Origin: Anaerolineae bacterium
GTDB taxonomy: Bacteria > Chloroflexota > Anaerolineae > 4572-78 > NAK82
DNA: 6,643 nt
Reading direction: 5' to 3'
Assembly: GCA_030597485.1 (NCBI GenBank)
Contig: JAUVRU010000121.1
Coordinates: 1 to 6,643 of the forward strand
The position numbers and the translations under genes are program-made. Shown here piece after piece: positions 1-6,276 of the stretch; position 1 is the first letter of the stretch, and each line of letters begins with the position of its first letter. Under the pieces are notes generated by a model. That model did no database searches. It had not been told where the DNA came from and saw only the letters and a program-made list of their open reading frames with translations.

Positions 1-467
1 AGCAAGGCCAGGCGACCGAAAGAGGCCGGAGCCTCCGCGCGCAGCACGTCGACGGTAGTGTTGAGGATGGCAATTGCCTCGTTCGGGGTGTGCCAGGTGA
101 CCTGAAGCAACACCACCCGATGTATCTGCTGCGATGCCGTGGAGCTCTGGATGATGCCGGCCGCCACCTGAACCCCCTGATCAGCCAATCGCCGACTGAC
201 TGCCTCGGCCACTGCCTGACCGGTGACGCACACGCTGACATCGTCGACCAGATCCTCAGTAGCTTGCGGCGCGGTCAGGCGCGGGTCGAAACCCATGCCT
301 TCCACCACCTCCAGCGGCGGCACATCCACCAGCAAGCGTGCCGACGCACTGTATTGAGGGGACGGCGGGCGGTGTAGAACCAGACTGGCCACCAGCGCCA
401 CTCCCATGTGTGGCACTGGCACCCATATGCGTTTGCGTATTATCCGCCAATACTGGCGCAGTTCCAT
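1..467 (-). CDS. Wzz-like polysaccharide chain-length/export protein, N-terminal part (truncated by window edge)
   Basis: An open frame with no stop runs from an ATG at 467 off the left edge, giving 155 codons. The protein begins MELRQYWRIIRKR, then has a modest hydrophobic stretch (about residues 15-31, interrupted by Pro and His), then RPPSPQYSASARLLVDVPP. This layout of a short basic cytoplasmic N-terminus, first membrane helix and periplasmic-side Y-x-A-x-A-x-L-L-V segment is typical of Wzz/chain-length-determinant-like proteins, which set polymer length during export of exopolysaccharide or O-antigen. The second membrane helix and any C-terminal kinase region would lie outside the window. 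It is the third gene of a leftward cluster, 85 bases after a glycosyltransferase, which supports a polysaccharide role. The helix is less hydrophobic than usual. The family call is from motif layout, not alignment; the reading frame itself is secure. Confidence 0.78.
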   Translation of the reverse strand, partial: MELRQYWRIIRKRIWVPVPHMGVALVASLVLHRPPSPQYSASARLLVDVPPLEVVEGMGFDPRLTAPQATEDLVDDVSVCVTGQAVAEAVSRRLADQGVQVAAGIIQSSTASQQIHRVVLLQVTWHTPNEAIAILNTTVDVLRAEAPASFGRLAL

Positions 468-471
468 AACG

Positions 472-476
472 CCTCC
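472..476 (-). promoter_or_regulatory. Shine-Dalgarno site of the Wzz-like gene
   Basis: On the minus strand GGAGG is followed by 4 bases (CGTT) and then the ATG at 467. This fixes the start and argues that the gene is translated independently although it lies downstream in an operon. Confidence 0.7.
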
Positions 477-522
477 AGCCCTATCGCCCCCACTCAGTCC
501 ACGCTGCTATGAATGCGTGTGG

Positions 523-546
523 GCCTAAGTTTAGGCGAAATGCGCC
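523..546 (-). repeat. Two overlapping inverted repeats between glycosyltransferase and Wzz-like gene
   Basis: GCCTAA-GT-TTAGGC (523-536) is a perfect 6-base inverted repeat. A second one, GGCG-AAATG-CGCC (534-546), shares GGC 534-536 with it, so the two hairpins cannot form together in the minus-strand transcript. They begin 7 bases after the glycosyltransferase stop codon. No U-run follows, so this is not a standard intrinsic terminator. It may be a processing or mRNA-stability element, or chance. Confidence 0.4.
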
Positions 547-552
547 AAATCG

Positions 553-1707
553 TCAAACTCTGGCGAACTCCCGCCAGCTGCCCTCGACGTAAGACCGCAG
601 CTCCCTCTTGAACCGTTGCCCGCTAAAACCCTCAGCGTGATGCCGGATGACGCGTGGGTCAAAGTCAATCGAGTCCAGCCGGCGGATCGCCTCCATAAGC
701 GACTCAGGCGTCTGCTCGCTGAAGAATAAGCCAGTCTGTCCATCAATGACCGTGTCCAACGCCCCCCCAGCCCCATAGGCGATGACGGGACGCCCCGCGG
801 ACTGTGCTTCCACCGGCGCGATGCCGAAATCCTCAAGTCCAGGGAATATGAACGCCCGACAACGAGCCAGCAGTCCACCCAGTTCATGCTCTGACGTACG
901 GCCCAGAAACTGGACCGTGGGCCCGGCCCCAGCCTGCAGCGCGGCCCGGTCGCGGCCTTCCCCGACCACAATGAGAGGAACCTGAAGTTGGGTACAGGCT
1001 CGGACCGCCAGGTCTATACGCTTATACGGAATCAGGCGCGACACAACCAGGAAATAGTCACCAGGTGGCTCGTCAGTTGGGTGGTAACGCTCGGTATCTA
1101 CCGGCGGGTGGATCACCACCGACTCCCGCCCATAGAAACGAGCGATGCGGGCCTGAACCTCGCAGGAGATCGCCACGAAATGGTCAACCCCATCGGCCGC
1201 CTTTCTATCCCACTGCCGCAACCAGCGGATGATCGGACTGAGAGCCACCCGGGCCACCGATCCCATGCTCTCCCGAGCAGCGTAAGTGGAAAAGTCCCAC
1301 ACGTAGCGAGTAGGTGTCAGACAATAGTCGATGTGAAGCTGCTCAGCGGTCGTGCACACCCCGTGACAGAATCCGCTCTTGTTCGAGAGAATCAGGTCGT
1401 AGCCACTCAGGTCGATGCTCTGTACGGCCGGGGGGTAGAGGGGCAAATAGGCCTGATGGCGCTGATATATGAGAGGGGCTCGGTCAAGCCATGTGGTACG
1501 AATATCCCACTGCCGATAGCGCGCCGGCATACCCTCACGCCAGTAGATCGTGGTGAACACAGGCGCCCGGGGAAACATCCCCACCAGCGCCTCCAGCACA
1601 GCCTCGGCGCCACCTGTTTGATTCAGCCAGTCGTGGACAATTGCAACCCTGGCGGTCAGCAAGTCACCGGTTCTCTGGTCCGCCGACGGCAACTGGTCCC
1701 TGCACAT
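553..1707 (-). CDS. Family-4 glycosyltransferase (GT-B fold)
   Basis: A retaining GT-B glycosyltransferase that would transfer a sugar from a nucleotide-sugar donor to a growing surface polysaccharide on the cytoplasmic side of the membrane. Counted from ATG 1707 it has 384 residues, normal for the family. The N-terminal Rossmann half opens with RVAIVHDWLNQTGGAE (about residues 20-35), with the glycine-rich acceptor-side loop. The C-terminal half has VSRLIPYKR (222-230) and the donor-binding E-x7-E motif EDFGIAPVE (292-300), followed by AGRPVIAYGAGG. The HDWL start resembles mannosyltransferase-like members such as WbaZ, but donor and acceptor cannot be read from sequence. The start is uncertain: ATG 1707 has GGGGGA 4 bases upstream; an upstream in-frame GTG at 1734 and a TTG at 1662, one base after the previous gene's stop, are alternatives. 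Because typical members begin almost at VAIVHDWL, the TTG is a real possibility. It overlaps the upstream gene by 44 bases from ATG 1707, suggesting translational coupling. Confidence 0.9.
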   Translation of the reverse strand: MCRDQLPSADQRTGDLLTARVAIVHDWLNQTGGAEAVLEALVGMFPRAPVFTTIYWREGMPARYRQWDIRTTWLDRAPLIYQRHQAYLPLYPPAVQSIDLSGYDLILSNKSGFCHGVCTTAEQLHIDYCLTPTRYVWDFSTYAARESMGSVARVALSPIIRWLRQWDRKAADGVDHFVAISCEVQARIARFYGRESVVIHPPVDTERYHPTDEPPGDYFLVVSRLIPYKRIDLAVRACTQLQVPLIVVGEGRDRAALQAGAGPTVQFLGRTSEHELGGLLARCRAFIFPGLEDFGIAPVEAQSAGRPVIAYGAGGALDTVIDGQTGLFFSEQTPESLMEAIRRLDSIDFDPRVIRHHAEGFSGQRFKRELRSYVEGSWREFARV

Positions 1708-2614
1708 TGAATCCCCCACTCGACAGCATTTCACCGTTCACGTAGAGGTCAAGCCGGTAATCACCAGCGCCGACCGGCGTTATGAAAACATATGACCGGT
1801 CCTCACTGGCCCACTGCCAGGCGGACTCATCTCGAATGAACTCAATGTTGTTGAAGTACCACACATACGTCCACTTCAGGCCTTTCTGCATCCCGCTATG
1901 CGGGAAAACAGCGTACACTCTATTCTCGGTATCGGAGAAGACCTCAGTGGGGTGAACAGGGTGGCGGCGATCATCAATCTCGGGGGCAAAGGTAATCGGC
2001 CCCATCTTTGCACTTCCGGGGGCTGCCGCCGGGGCGCCAGCCGGAGCAGGAGAGGGGGGCACGGCAGTGAGGACAGTGCCATTCCCTGGTTCCGCCACCG
2101 TCGTGGGAGTGGCGGAAGGCGCTACGGTCGGTGTTGAGGCCGGACGCTGCATGGTGGATGTTGCCGACGGAGGCACAGCAGTCACAAGCGCCGCTGTGTT
2201 TGCGACGGAGGTGCCTTCGTCCTCTTGCGCTGTCCCTGGGATAGGCGAAACCTGTGCCGCGGCAACCGGCTCAGTGGTCACAATCCTGGGTGTCACCGTA
2301 GGCCCTTGTTCCACCGCCTCAGCTGACCCAGGCGCCTCGGAAACGATTGCAGCAGGTGGAGGGGAAGACATCGGGCCCGGCAGAGCAACCTGTCCGCTCA
2401 GAAAAAACGCCGCCGCCGCAACGGCCGCAACCACACCTGCCCCAATGGCCACAATGCGCGCGCGCCACACACGTAGCGTTCCTTCTTCCCGTACGATCGG
2501 AAAAATGGTCGCCCGTACTTCCCGCGCTGACCGGGAGGCCACGATCAGCAGAACGACCATCACCGCCAGACTCAATCCAGCCATAGAGACGAGCAATATG
2601 GATAGCAGGGACAT
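1664..2614 (-). CDS. Two-helix membrane protein with Pro/Thr/Ala-rich linker and extracytoplasmic beta-sandwich-like domain; function unknown
   Basis: Counted from ATG 2614 (MSLLSILLVSMAG) it has 316 residues. The frame extends upstream to 2683, but the added 23 residues are Cys/Arg-rich and unlike a membrane N-terminus, and GGAG lies about 11 bases before ATG 2614. Visible parts are: helix 1 (about 2-26); a basic loop with RSAREVR and RVWRAR that should be cytoplasmic; helix 2 (about 54-78, Ala/Val-rich); a low-complexity linker rich in Pro, Thr, Ala and Ser (about 80-203); and a compact C-terminal domain (about 205-304) with alternating aromatic and hydrophobic residues (VYAVFPHSGM, KWTYVWYFNN, YRLDLYVNGE). 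The positive-inside rule places linker and C-domain outside. I recall similar C-domains from Chloroflexota proteins, without a known role. First gene of the leftward cluster, so it may act at the surface in polysaccharide assembly or attachment; that is inference. Confidence 0.8.
   Translation of the reverse strand: MSLLSILLVSMAGLSLAVMVVLLIVASRSAREVRATIFPIVREEGTLRVWRARIVAIGAGVVAAVAAAAFFLSGQVALPGPMSSPPPAAIVSEAPGSAEAVEQGPTVTPRIVTTEPVAAAQVSPIPGTAQEDEGTSVANTAALVTAVPPSATSTMQRPASTPTVAPSATPTTVAEPGNGTVLTAVPPSPAPAGAPAAAPGSAKMGPITFAPEIDDRRHPVHPTEVFSDTENRVYAVFPHSGMQKGLKWTYVWYFNNIEFIRDESAWQWASEDRSYVFITPVGAGDYRLDLYVNGEMLSSGGFNVQGPVAVGGPENR
1712..1717 (-). promoter_or_regulatory. Candidate ribosome binding site for the glycosyltransferase
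   Basis: Minus-strand GGGGGA lies 4 bases (TTCA) before the ATG at 1707, inside the end of the upstream coding region. It can pair with anti-Shine-Dalgarno CCUCC using one G-U pair. It supports ATG 1707 over GTG 1734, but does not exclude the TTG at 1662. Confidence 0.45.
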
Positions 2615-2700
2615 AGGCACAATCACTCCGAACTTGCAATGGCACCAGGGACTGCGACAACGCCCTTCAAGGGGGCAATGCACTGGTCAGGCACTTCGGC

Positions 2701-2732
2701 CTCACGGGAAGAAGAGCCGGCACAACCGTGAG
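2701..2732. repeat. 7-base inverted repeat CTCACGG / CCGTGAG
   Basis: CTCACGG (2701-2707) and CCGTGAG (2726-2732) are perfect reverse complements separated by 18 bases, roughly 90-120 bases upstream of the membrane-protein start. If the weak leftward promoter is real, the repeat would fold at the extreme 5' end of that transcript. It could otherwise be a DNA operator, or chance. Confidence 0.4.
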
Positions 2733-2740
2733 CCGGGCCT

Positions 2741-2771
2741 GGTATAGCCACCACCACATCTCCTGCCTCAA
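2741..2771 (-). promoter_or_regulatory. Weak candidate promoter for the leftward cluster
   Basis: On the minus strand TTGAGG (2771-2766) and TATACC (2746-2741) are separated by 19 bases. Both hexamers deviate from consensus and the spacing is long. Transcription would begin near 2735, about 120 bases before ATG 2614. Listed as the best leftward candidate seen, not as a confident promoter. Confidence 0.25.
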
Positions 2772-2865
2772 TCGAAGGGGCCCACAGCTAAGGACAAGAT
2801 GTCGTTCCCTTGGTGACCAATACGCACCCTGGGATCTTGGCTACACCCTACCACCACCCAGCCGA

Positions 2866-2890
2866 CTCACGATGTGTGAGCCATACATCG
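2866..2890. repeat. Nested small inverted repeats upstream of the sensor gene
   Basis: CTCAC-GATGT-GTGAG (2866-2880) overlaps CGATGT-N9-ACATCG (2870-2890). Both lie about 80-105 bases upstream of the strong rightward -35 box. The outer CTCAC/GTGAG arms repeat the core of the inverted repeat at 2701-2732, which hints at a shared operator half-site. The repeats are short and chance is possible. Confidence 0.35.
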
Positions 2891-2969
2891 GCGCGATGGG
2901 TCCAGTATACCCGCATTCAGCATATGTGTCAAACGCCTCCAGCCGTGTATCACATCGCCTGCATTTTCC

Positions 2970-2998
2970 TTGACATCCCTCTTCCTATGTGTTATAGT
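2970..2998 (+). promoter_or_regulatory. Strong sigma-70-type promoter for the sensor-purA operon
   Basis: TTGACA (2970-2975) matches the -35 consensus exactly. After an optimal 17-base spacer comes TATAGT (2993-2998), one mismatch from TATAAT. Predicted transcription start is near 3005. That leaves a leader of about 32 bases before the GTG at 3037, and would place the upstream ATG at 3007 at or next to the first transcribed base. Confidence 0.85.
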
Positions 2999-3026
2999 CA
3001 AGTAGAATGGTGTGTCCAGTCGACTC

Positions 3027-3032
3027 GGGAGG
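3027..3032 (+). promoter_or_regulatory. Shine-Dalgarno site deciding the GTG start of the sensor protein
   Basis: GGGAGG is followed by CGAC and then GTG 3037. The earlier in-frame ATG at 3007 has no such site and lies within about two bases of the predicted transcription start, so GTG 3037 is the better start. Confidence 0.75.
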
Positions 3033-3036
3033 CGAC

Positions 3037-4740
3037 GTGTCTACGTTTCGAGAGGTGACATCTGAGGATTACGACCAGCTGGTCGAAGCACTGCGCACTG
3101 CCCGCCAGCGCCTTCCCATCTCAGGACGGCGGATTGGGCAGTTGGCTGAGCGTGCCCGCATCCGGGAAGCGTCGCAGGGTGAGGTCATCATGCGCCAGGG
3201 CGAGCCACCGGACTTCCTATACTTCGTCATATCCGGTCAGCTGCGCGCCGCTGACACCAGCGGGGACCAGCCACGCTTGCTAAACTACCACGCCACGGGA
3301 ACCTTCGCCGGCGAACCTGGCTTGGTATACGATCAACCCTATTCCGCCACCGTAGACGTTATCTCCAGCGCCAAGCTTGCCTGCTGGGATCAGGCAGCCT
3401 TCGACTGGCTCTTGACCCTGGATGACAGGATGCGGCCGTACTTCGAGAATCTCCACCAGCGCCGGGAAAAGCGCAAAGAGCAGGACTTCCCTGGCAAACA
3501 ATGGGACGAAGTGGTTGTCGTGAGAACCGGCAAACATCCGCTGATGCTGGTCAGTGCTCTGGCAGGACCGGCCCTGGTTTTCCTTGCCAGCATAGGCCTG
3601 CTGACTCTACTGCTCCTCACCGGGTCCATCACCTCCACCTGTGTCGGGGTGATCACTGCAATTCCCGTCATTTTGGCGGTCGCGTGGGGCCTGCACAGCT
3701 ACGTGGACTGGAGAGACGACGAGTACATTGTCACCAGCAAACGAGTGATTCACATCGAACGTTTCGTGTTCTACGGCGCTGAGTGGCACGAGGCGCCGCT
3801 CATCCGCATCCAAGACATCACCCTGGAAGCACGCAACTGGTGGCAGCGCACATATGATTATCACGACTTGACCATAAAGACAGCCGGAGCTGCCAACATC
3901 GTGTTTTCTGGAGTGCGCAACGCGCCCCAGGCCCAACAGCATATCTTTGAGGAACGGGCCAAAGCCCTTGATCGCCTTGGAGCACCTGGCACAACCAGCA
4001 TTCGTATGGCGTTGGCCCAGAGAATGGGGCTGGATGTGCCTGAAGCGGAAATGCCTGCCGACACGCCCATCTCCGATACCCCCGTGTTCGCCCCCAAAGC
4101 AGGCCGGAGACTGCCTGGGCCGGTCAACTACTTCTATCCGCGTGTGGCCGTGGTCGACGGTGATAGGATCACCTGGCGCAAGCACTGGATCGTTCTGCTG
4201 CGCAAGACCTGGTTGCCCTTGCTGCTGACCTTTGTGTTCTCTATGGCGACACTGCTGTTGTTGCTGCACCTCCCCCCGTTCAGGTCTCTGCTTGAGGCAT
4301 TGGGCCACAATTGGTGGATCCTGGCAGCGGCATCAGCGGCGGGTGCCCTTATCTCCTACGGATGGTACACTTTCCGCTACGACGATTGGCACAGAGATGT
4401 CTATATCGTCACCAGAGACCGCATCATTGACGTGGAAAGCAGTGCCTTCCGCCTTCGGGGAGAGACCAGCCGGGAAGGCACCTTCGACGGTGTCCAGAAC
4501 ATCACCTACTCGATTCCTGGCATCTTGCACAAGCTGCTGAACGTGGGACATGTCATAATCGAAACCGCCGGCACTGAGAGGACCTTCACGTTCATGTCCG
4601 TCTTCAACCCCATTGCCGTCCAACAGGAGATATTCAACCGCTGGGTCGCCTACCAGGAAGGCCACCGTCGTCGTCAGCGCGAAAGCGAAGCTCAGAGAAT
4701 GGCTGAATGGATTGGCGAGTATGACAGCATGCGGAAGTGA
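3037..4740 (+). CDS. Cyclic-nucleotide-binding-like domain fused to tandem membrane-anchored PH-like (bPH2/DUF304-type) modules
   Basis: 567 residues from GTG 3037; an in-frame ATG at 3007 would add ten. Residues about 32-135 form a CAP/PKA-type cyclic-nucleotide-binding fold: QGEVIMRQGEPPDFLYFVISG leads into the phosphate-binding cassette (FAGEPGLVYDQPYSATV, 90-106). Its Glu93 is kept, but Tyr102 sits where the phosphate-binding Arg normally is, so classical cAMP/cGMP binding is doubtful. A basic segment (REKRKEQD) follows. Then come two copies of a module: two membrane helices (about 169-218 and 393-446) each followed by a PH-like unit. Matching landmarks are YVDWRDDEYIVTSKRVI (222-238) and YDDWHRDVYIVTRDRII (448-464), then DLTIKTAG (277-284) and HVIIETAG (505-512). 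The linker (about 314-364) is Pro-rich; the tail is charged. It is likely an inner-membrane protein with its domains in the cytoplasm. The ligand and role are unknown. purA follows after 27 bases, so it probably heads that operon. Confidence 0.88.
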   Translation: MSTFREVTSEDYDQLVEALRTARQRLPISGRRIGQLAERARIREASQGEVIMRQGEPPDFLYFVISGQLRAADTSGDQPRLLNYHATGTFAGEPGLVYDQPYSATVDVISSAKLACWDQAAFDWLLTLDDRMRPYFENLHQRREKRKEQDFPGKQWDEVVVVRTGKHPLMLVSALAGPALVFLASIGLLTLLLLTGSITSTCVGVITAIPVILAVAWGLHSYVDWRDDEYIVTSKRVIHIERFVFYGAEWHEAPLIRIQDITLEARNWWQRTYDYHDLTIKTAGAANIVFSGVRNAPQAQQHIFEERAKALDRLGAPGTTSIRMALAQRMGLDVPEAEMPADTPISDTPVFAPKAGRRLPGPVNYFYPRVAVVDGDRITWRKHWIVLLRKTWLPLLLTFVFSMATLLLLLHLPPFRSLLEALGHNWWILAAASAAGALISYGWYTFRYDDWHRDVYIVTRDRIIDVESSAFRLRGETSREGTFDGVQNITYSIPGILHKLLNVGHVIIETAGTERTFTFMSVFNPIAVQQEIFNRWVAYQEGHRRRQRESEAQRMAEWIGEYDSMRK

Positions 4741-4754
4741 CCACTGCCACCGTA

Positions 4755-4760
4755 AAGGAG
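4755..4760 (+). promoter_or_regulatory. Shine-Dalgarno site of purA
   Basis: AAGGAG is followed by 7 bases and ATG 4768. It lies in the 27-base gap after the sensor gene stop; no promoter is visible in that gap, consistent with co-transcription. Confidence 0.75.
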
Positions 4761-4767
4761 CGTACCT

Positions 4768-6063
4768 ATGCCCGTGATCGCCGTCGTGGGCGCCCAGTGG
4801 GGAGATGAAGGCAAAGGTCGGGTGGTGGACTATCTGGCCGCCACCGGCGGTGAACTGGACAGGCCGGTCGACGTCGTGATCCGCTTTCAAGGAGGCGACA
4901 ACGCTGGACACACGGTCGTCAACCCCTTAGGGGAGTTCAAGCTGCATCTGGTGCCATCCGGCATCTTCAGCCCAACTACTCACTGTGTGATTGGCACTGG
5001 CTGCGTGGTCAATCCAGACTCTCTGATCGTTGAGATGGACGCCCTTCACGCAGCCGGCCTGGCGTTGAACAACCTGTTCGTCTCATCCAGAGCACATATC
5101 ACGTTTCCCCACCATTGCCAGATAGATGGCCTGGAGGAATCTGCCAGAGGGGCCAAAGCCATTGGCACCACCGGGCGGGGGATTGGCCCTACCTATGCCG
5201 ACAAGGCGGCCCGCTGGGGATTGCGGGTAGGAGATTTGCTCAACCCTGACCGACTGCGCCAGCGGCTGGCTGCGGCGTTGCCCCGCACCAACCGGGCCGT
5301 TGACATCTTGGGCGGACTCCCGACCGAACTGGACGCATTGACTGACCAGTGTCTGGACTGGGGTAGACGCCTGCAGCCCTACATCACCGATTCCCTGCCG
5401 TTGGTAAGAGACGCCCTTGAGCGCGACCGGACCATTCTGTTGGAGGGACAGCTGGGGGTTATGCGTGACCTGGACTGGGGTGCTTACCCCTACGTCACCT
5501 CCTCGAACCCGATAGCCTCGTACGGGCCGGTAGGCGCCGGCCTGCCGCTGCAAGCAGTCACCCAGGTCATTGGGGTGGTTAAAGCCTATGTCACGGCGGT
5601 GGGCGCCGGCCCGCTGCCCACCGAACTGAACGACCAGATGGGCGATGACCTGCGACGGGTAGGAAACGAATACGGGGCAACCACGGGGCGTCCCCGCCGA
5701 TGCGGATGGCTGGACGCGGTCGCGCTTGACTACGCCAGATGGCTCAACGGCTTCACCAGCATCGTCGTCACCAAACTGGACGTGCTGGATGGAATGCCCG
5801 AGATCAGGATCTGCACCGGCTACCGCCTTCCCTCTGGCCAGATCGTGACCCGTATGCCAGACCCGGCCACGCTTGGATCTGTGGAGCCAGAATATGAGTC
5901 GTGGCCTGGCTGGCTATGCGCCACCAACCAAGCCCGGCGATGGGAAGACCTGCCCGGAGAAGCCCAGCAGTACTTGGGTCGCATCGAAGAGTTGACCGGC
6001 GCTCCTATCGGCTGGGTGTCGGTGGGACCGGCGCGAGAGGCGATGGTCGCGGTGAAGCGCTGA
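4768..6063 (+). CDS. purA: Adenylosuccinate synthetase
   Basis: Catalyses IMP + aspartate + GTP to adenylosuccinate + GDP + phosphate, the first committed step from IMP to AMP, in the cytoplasm. 431 residues, full length for the family. Visible motifs: WGDEGKG with catalytic Asp13 and Lys16; GGDNAGHT with Asn45 and His48; [15 protein letters not shown] (132-146); YPYVTSSN (240-247); [10 protein letters not shown]; the aspartate loop [12 protein letters not shown] with Arg308 and Arg310; guanine-binding TKLDVLDG (335-342); and VSVGP near the end. The odd part is the IMP loop: the family has EGAQGTLLDID, here it is [11 protein letters not shown] (226-236). Thus the Gln equivalent to E. coli Gln224 is Leu229, with a Gln one position earlier, and Leu228 is Arg233. 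Arg272 of E. coli is Ala277. All other key residues are kept, so I expect an active enzyme of a divergent subgroup. ATG 4768 is set by a good Shine-Dalgarno site and a canonical N-terminus. Confidence 0.97.
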   Translation: MPVIAVVGAQWGDEGKGRVVDYLAATGGELDRPVDVVIRFQGGDNAGHTVVNPLGEFKLHLVPSGIFSPTTHCVIGTGCVVNPDSLIVEMDALHAAGLALNNLFVSSRAHITFPHHCQIDGLEESARGAKAIGTTGRGIGPTYADKAARWGLRVGDLLNPDRLRQRLAAALPRTNRAVDILGGLPTELDALTDQCLDWGRRLQPYITDSLPLVRDALERDRTILLEGQLGVMRDLDWGAYPYVTSSNPIASYGPVGAGLPLQAVTQVIGVVKAYVTAVGAGPLPTELNDQMGDDLRRVGNEYGATTGRPRRCGWLDAVALDYARWLNGFTSIVVTKLDVLDGMPEIRICTGYRLPSGQIVTRMPDPATLGSVEPEYESWPGWLCATNQARRWEDLPGEAQQYLGRIEELTGAPIGWVSVGPAREAMVAVKR

Positions 6064-6244
6064 CTCAACGACCACCCACCTCGCGGTTGAGAGCCAGGCA
6101 CCCGCCCCGGTCTGACCACGGCCGCTGACGCGTCGTTCCGAGACTGAGATGCCAGACAATCCGAGCTGATTGCGACTGTCTCAAGCATCCCGTTCTCTCC
6201 GGGGGCTTATACCTGCCTCACGGTGGCGGCTTGCAGCAACTAGA

Positions 6245-6259
6245 CCAACGAAAGGTTGG
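6245..6259 (+). repeat. Small hairpin upstream of deoB
   Basis: CCAAC-GAAAG-GTTGG forms a perfect 5-base stem with a 5-base loop, ending 17 bases before the deoB Shine-Dalgarno site. It is too weak and too poor in following T residues for a terminator. It may influence translation initiation or be chance. Confidence 0.35.
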
Positions 6260-6276
6260 GTTTGGCACCATATGGT

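Larger units (their letters stand above)
2615..3006. other. Divergent intergenic region
   Basis: About 390 bases separate the leftward polysaccharide cluster from the rightward sensor/purA genes. It holds one strong rightward promoter at its right end, one weak leftward promoter candidate, and two inverted repeats. The short open frames here (for example 2728-2973 and 2810-3058, plus strand) have no Shine-Dalgarno site and no recognisable protein features, so I do not call a gene. Confidence 0.75.

Noticed and set aside
988..1710. 240-residue plus-strand open frame opposite the glycosyltransferase
   Set aside because: It lies wholly antisense to a gene with clear GT4 motifs and its translation shows no recognisable motif or Shine-Dalgarno site.
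2067..2747. 226-residue plus-strand open frame opposite the membrane protein
   Set aside because: Its Ala/Thr/Ser-rich translation is the complement of the low-complexity Pro/Thr/Ala linker and helix-coding sequence; no start signal.
2933..2992. Direct repeat TATGTGT at 2933-2939 and 2986-2992
   Set aside because: Seven bases only, the second copy lies inside the promoter spacer, and no dyad symmetry supports a binding site.
2728..3058. Two short plus-strand open frames in the divergent intergenic region
   Set aside because: No Shine-Dalgarno sites; translations are His/Pro/Arg-rich without pattern, and both run through the strong promoter.
3607..4308. 233-residue minus-strand frame opposite the sensor gene
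   Set aside because: Gln/His/Arg-rich translation typical of antisense to a GC-rich gene; the plus strand carries coherent helices and duplicated PH-like motifs.
4333..4911. 192-residue minus-strand frame spanning the sensor-purA junction
   Set aside because: It crosses the ends of two well-supported plus-strand genes and shows no protein features.
6154..6181. Imperfect hairpin (CAATC-CGAGCT-GATTG with outer AGA/TCT) between purA and deoB
   Set aside because: The stem is interrupted by unpaired bases and not followed by a T-run; not enough to call a terminator or riboswitch.
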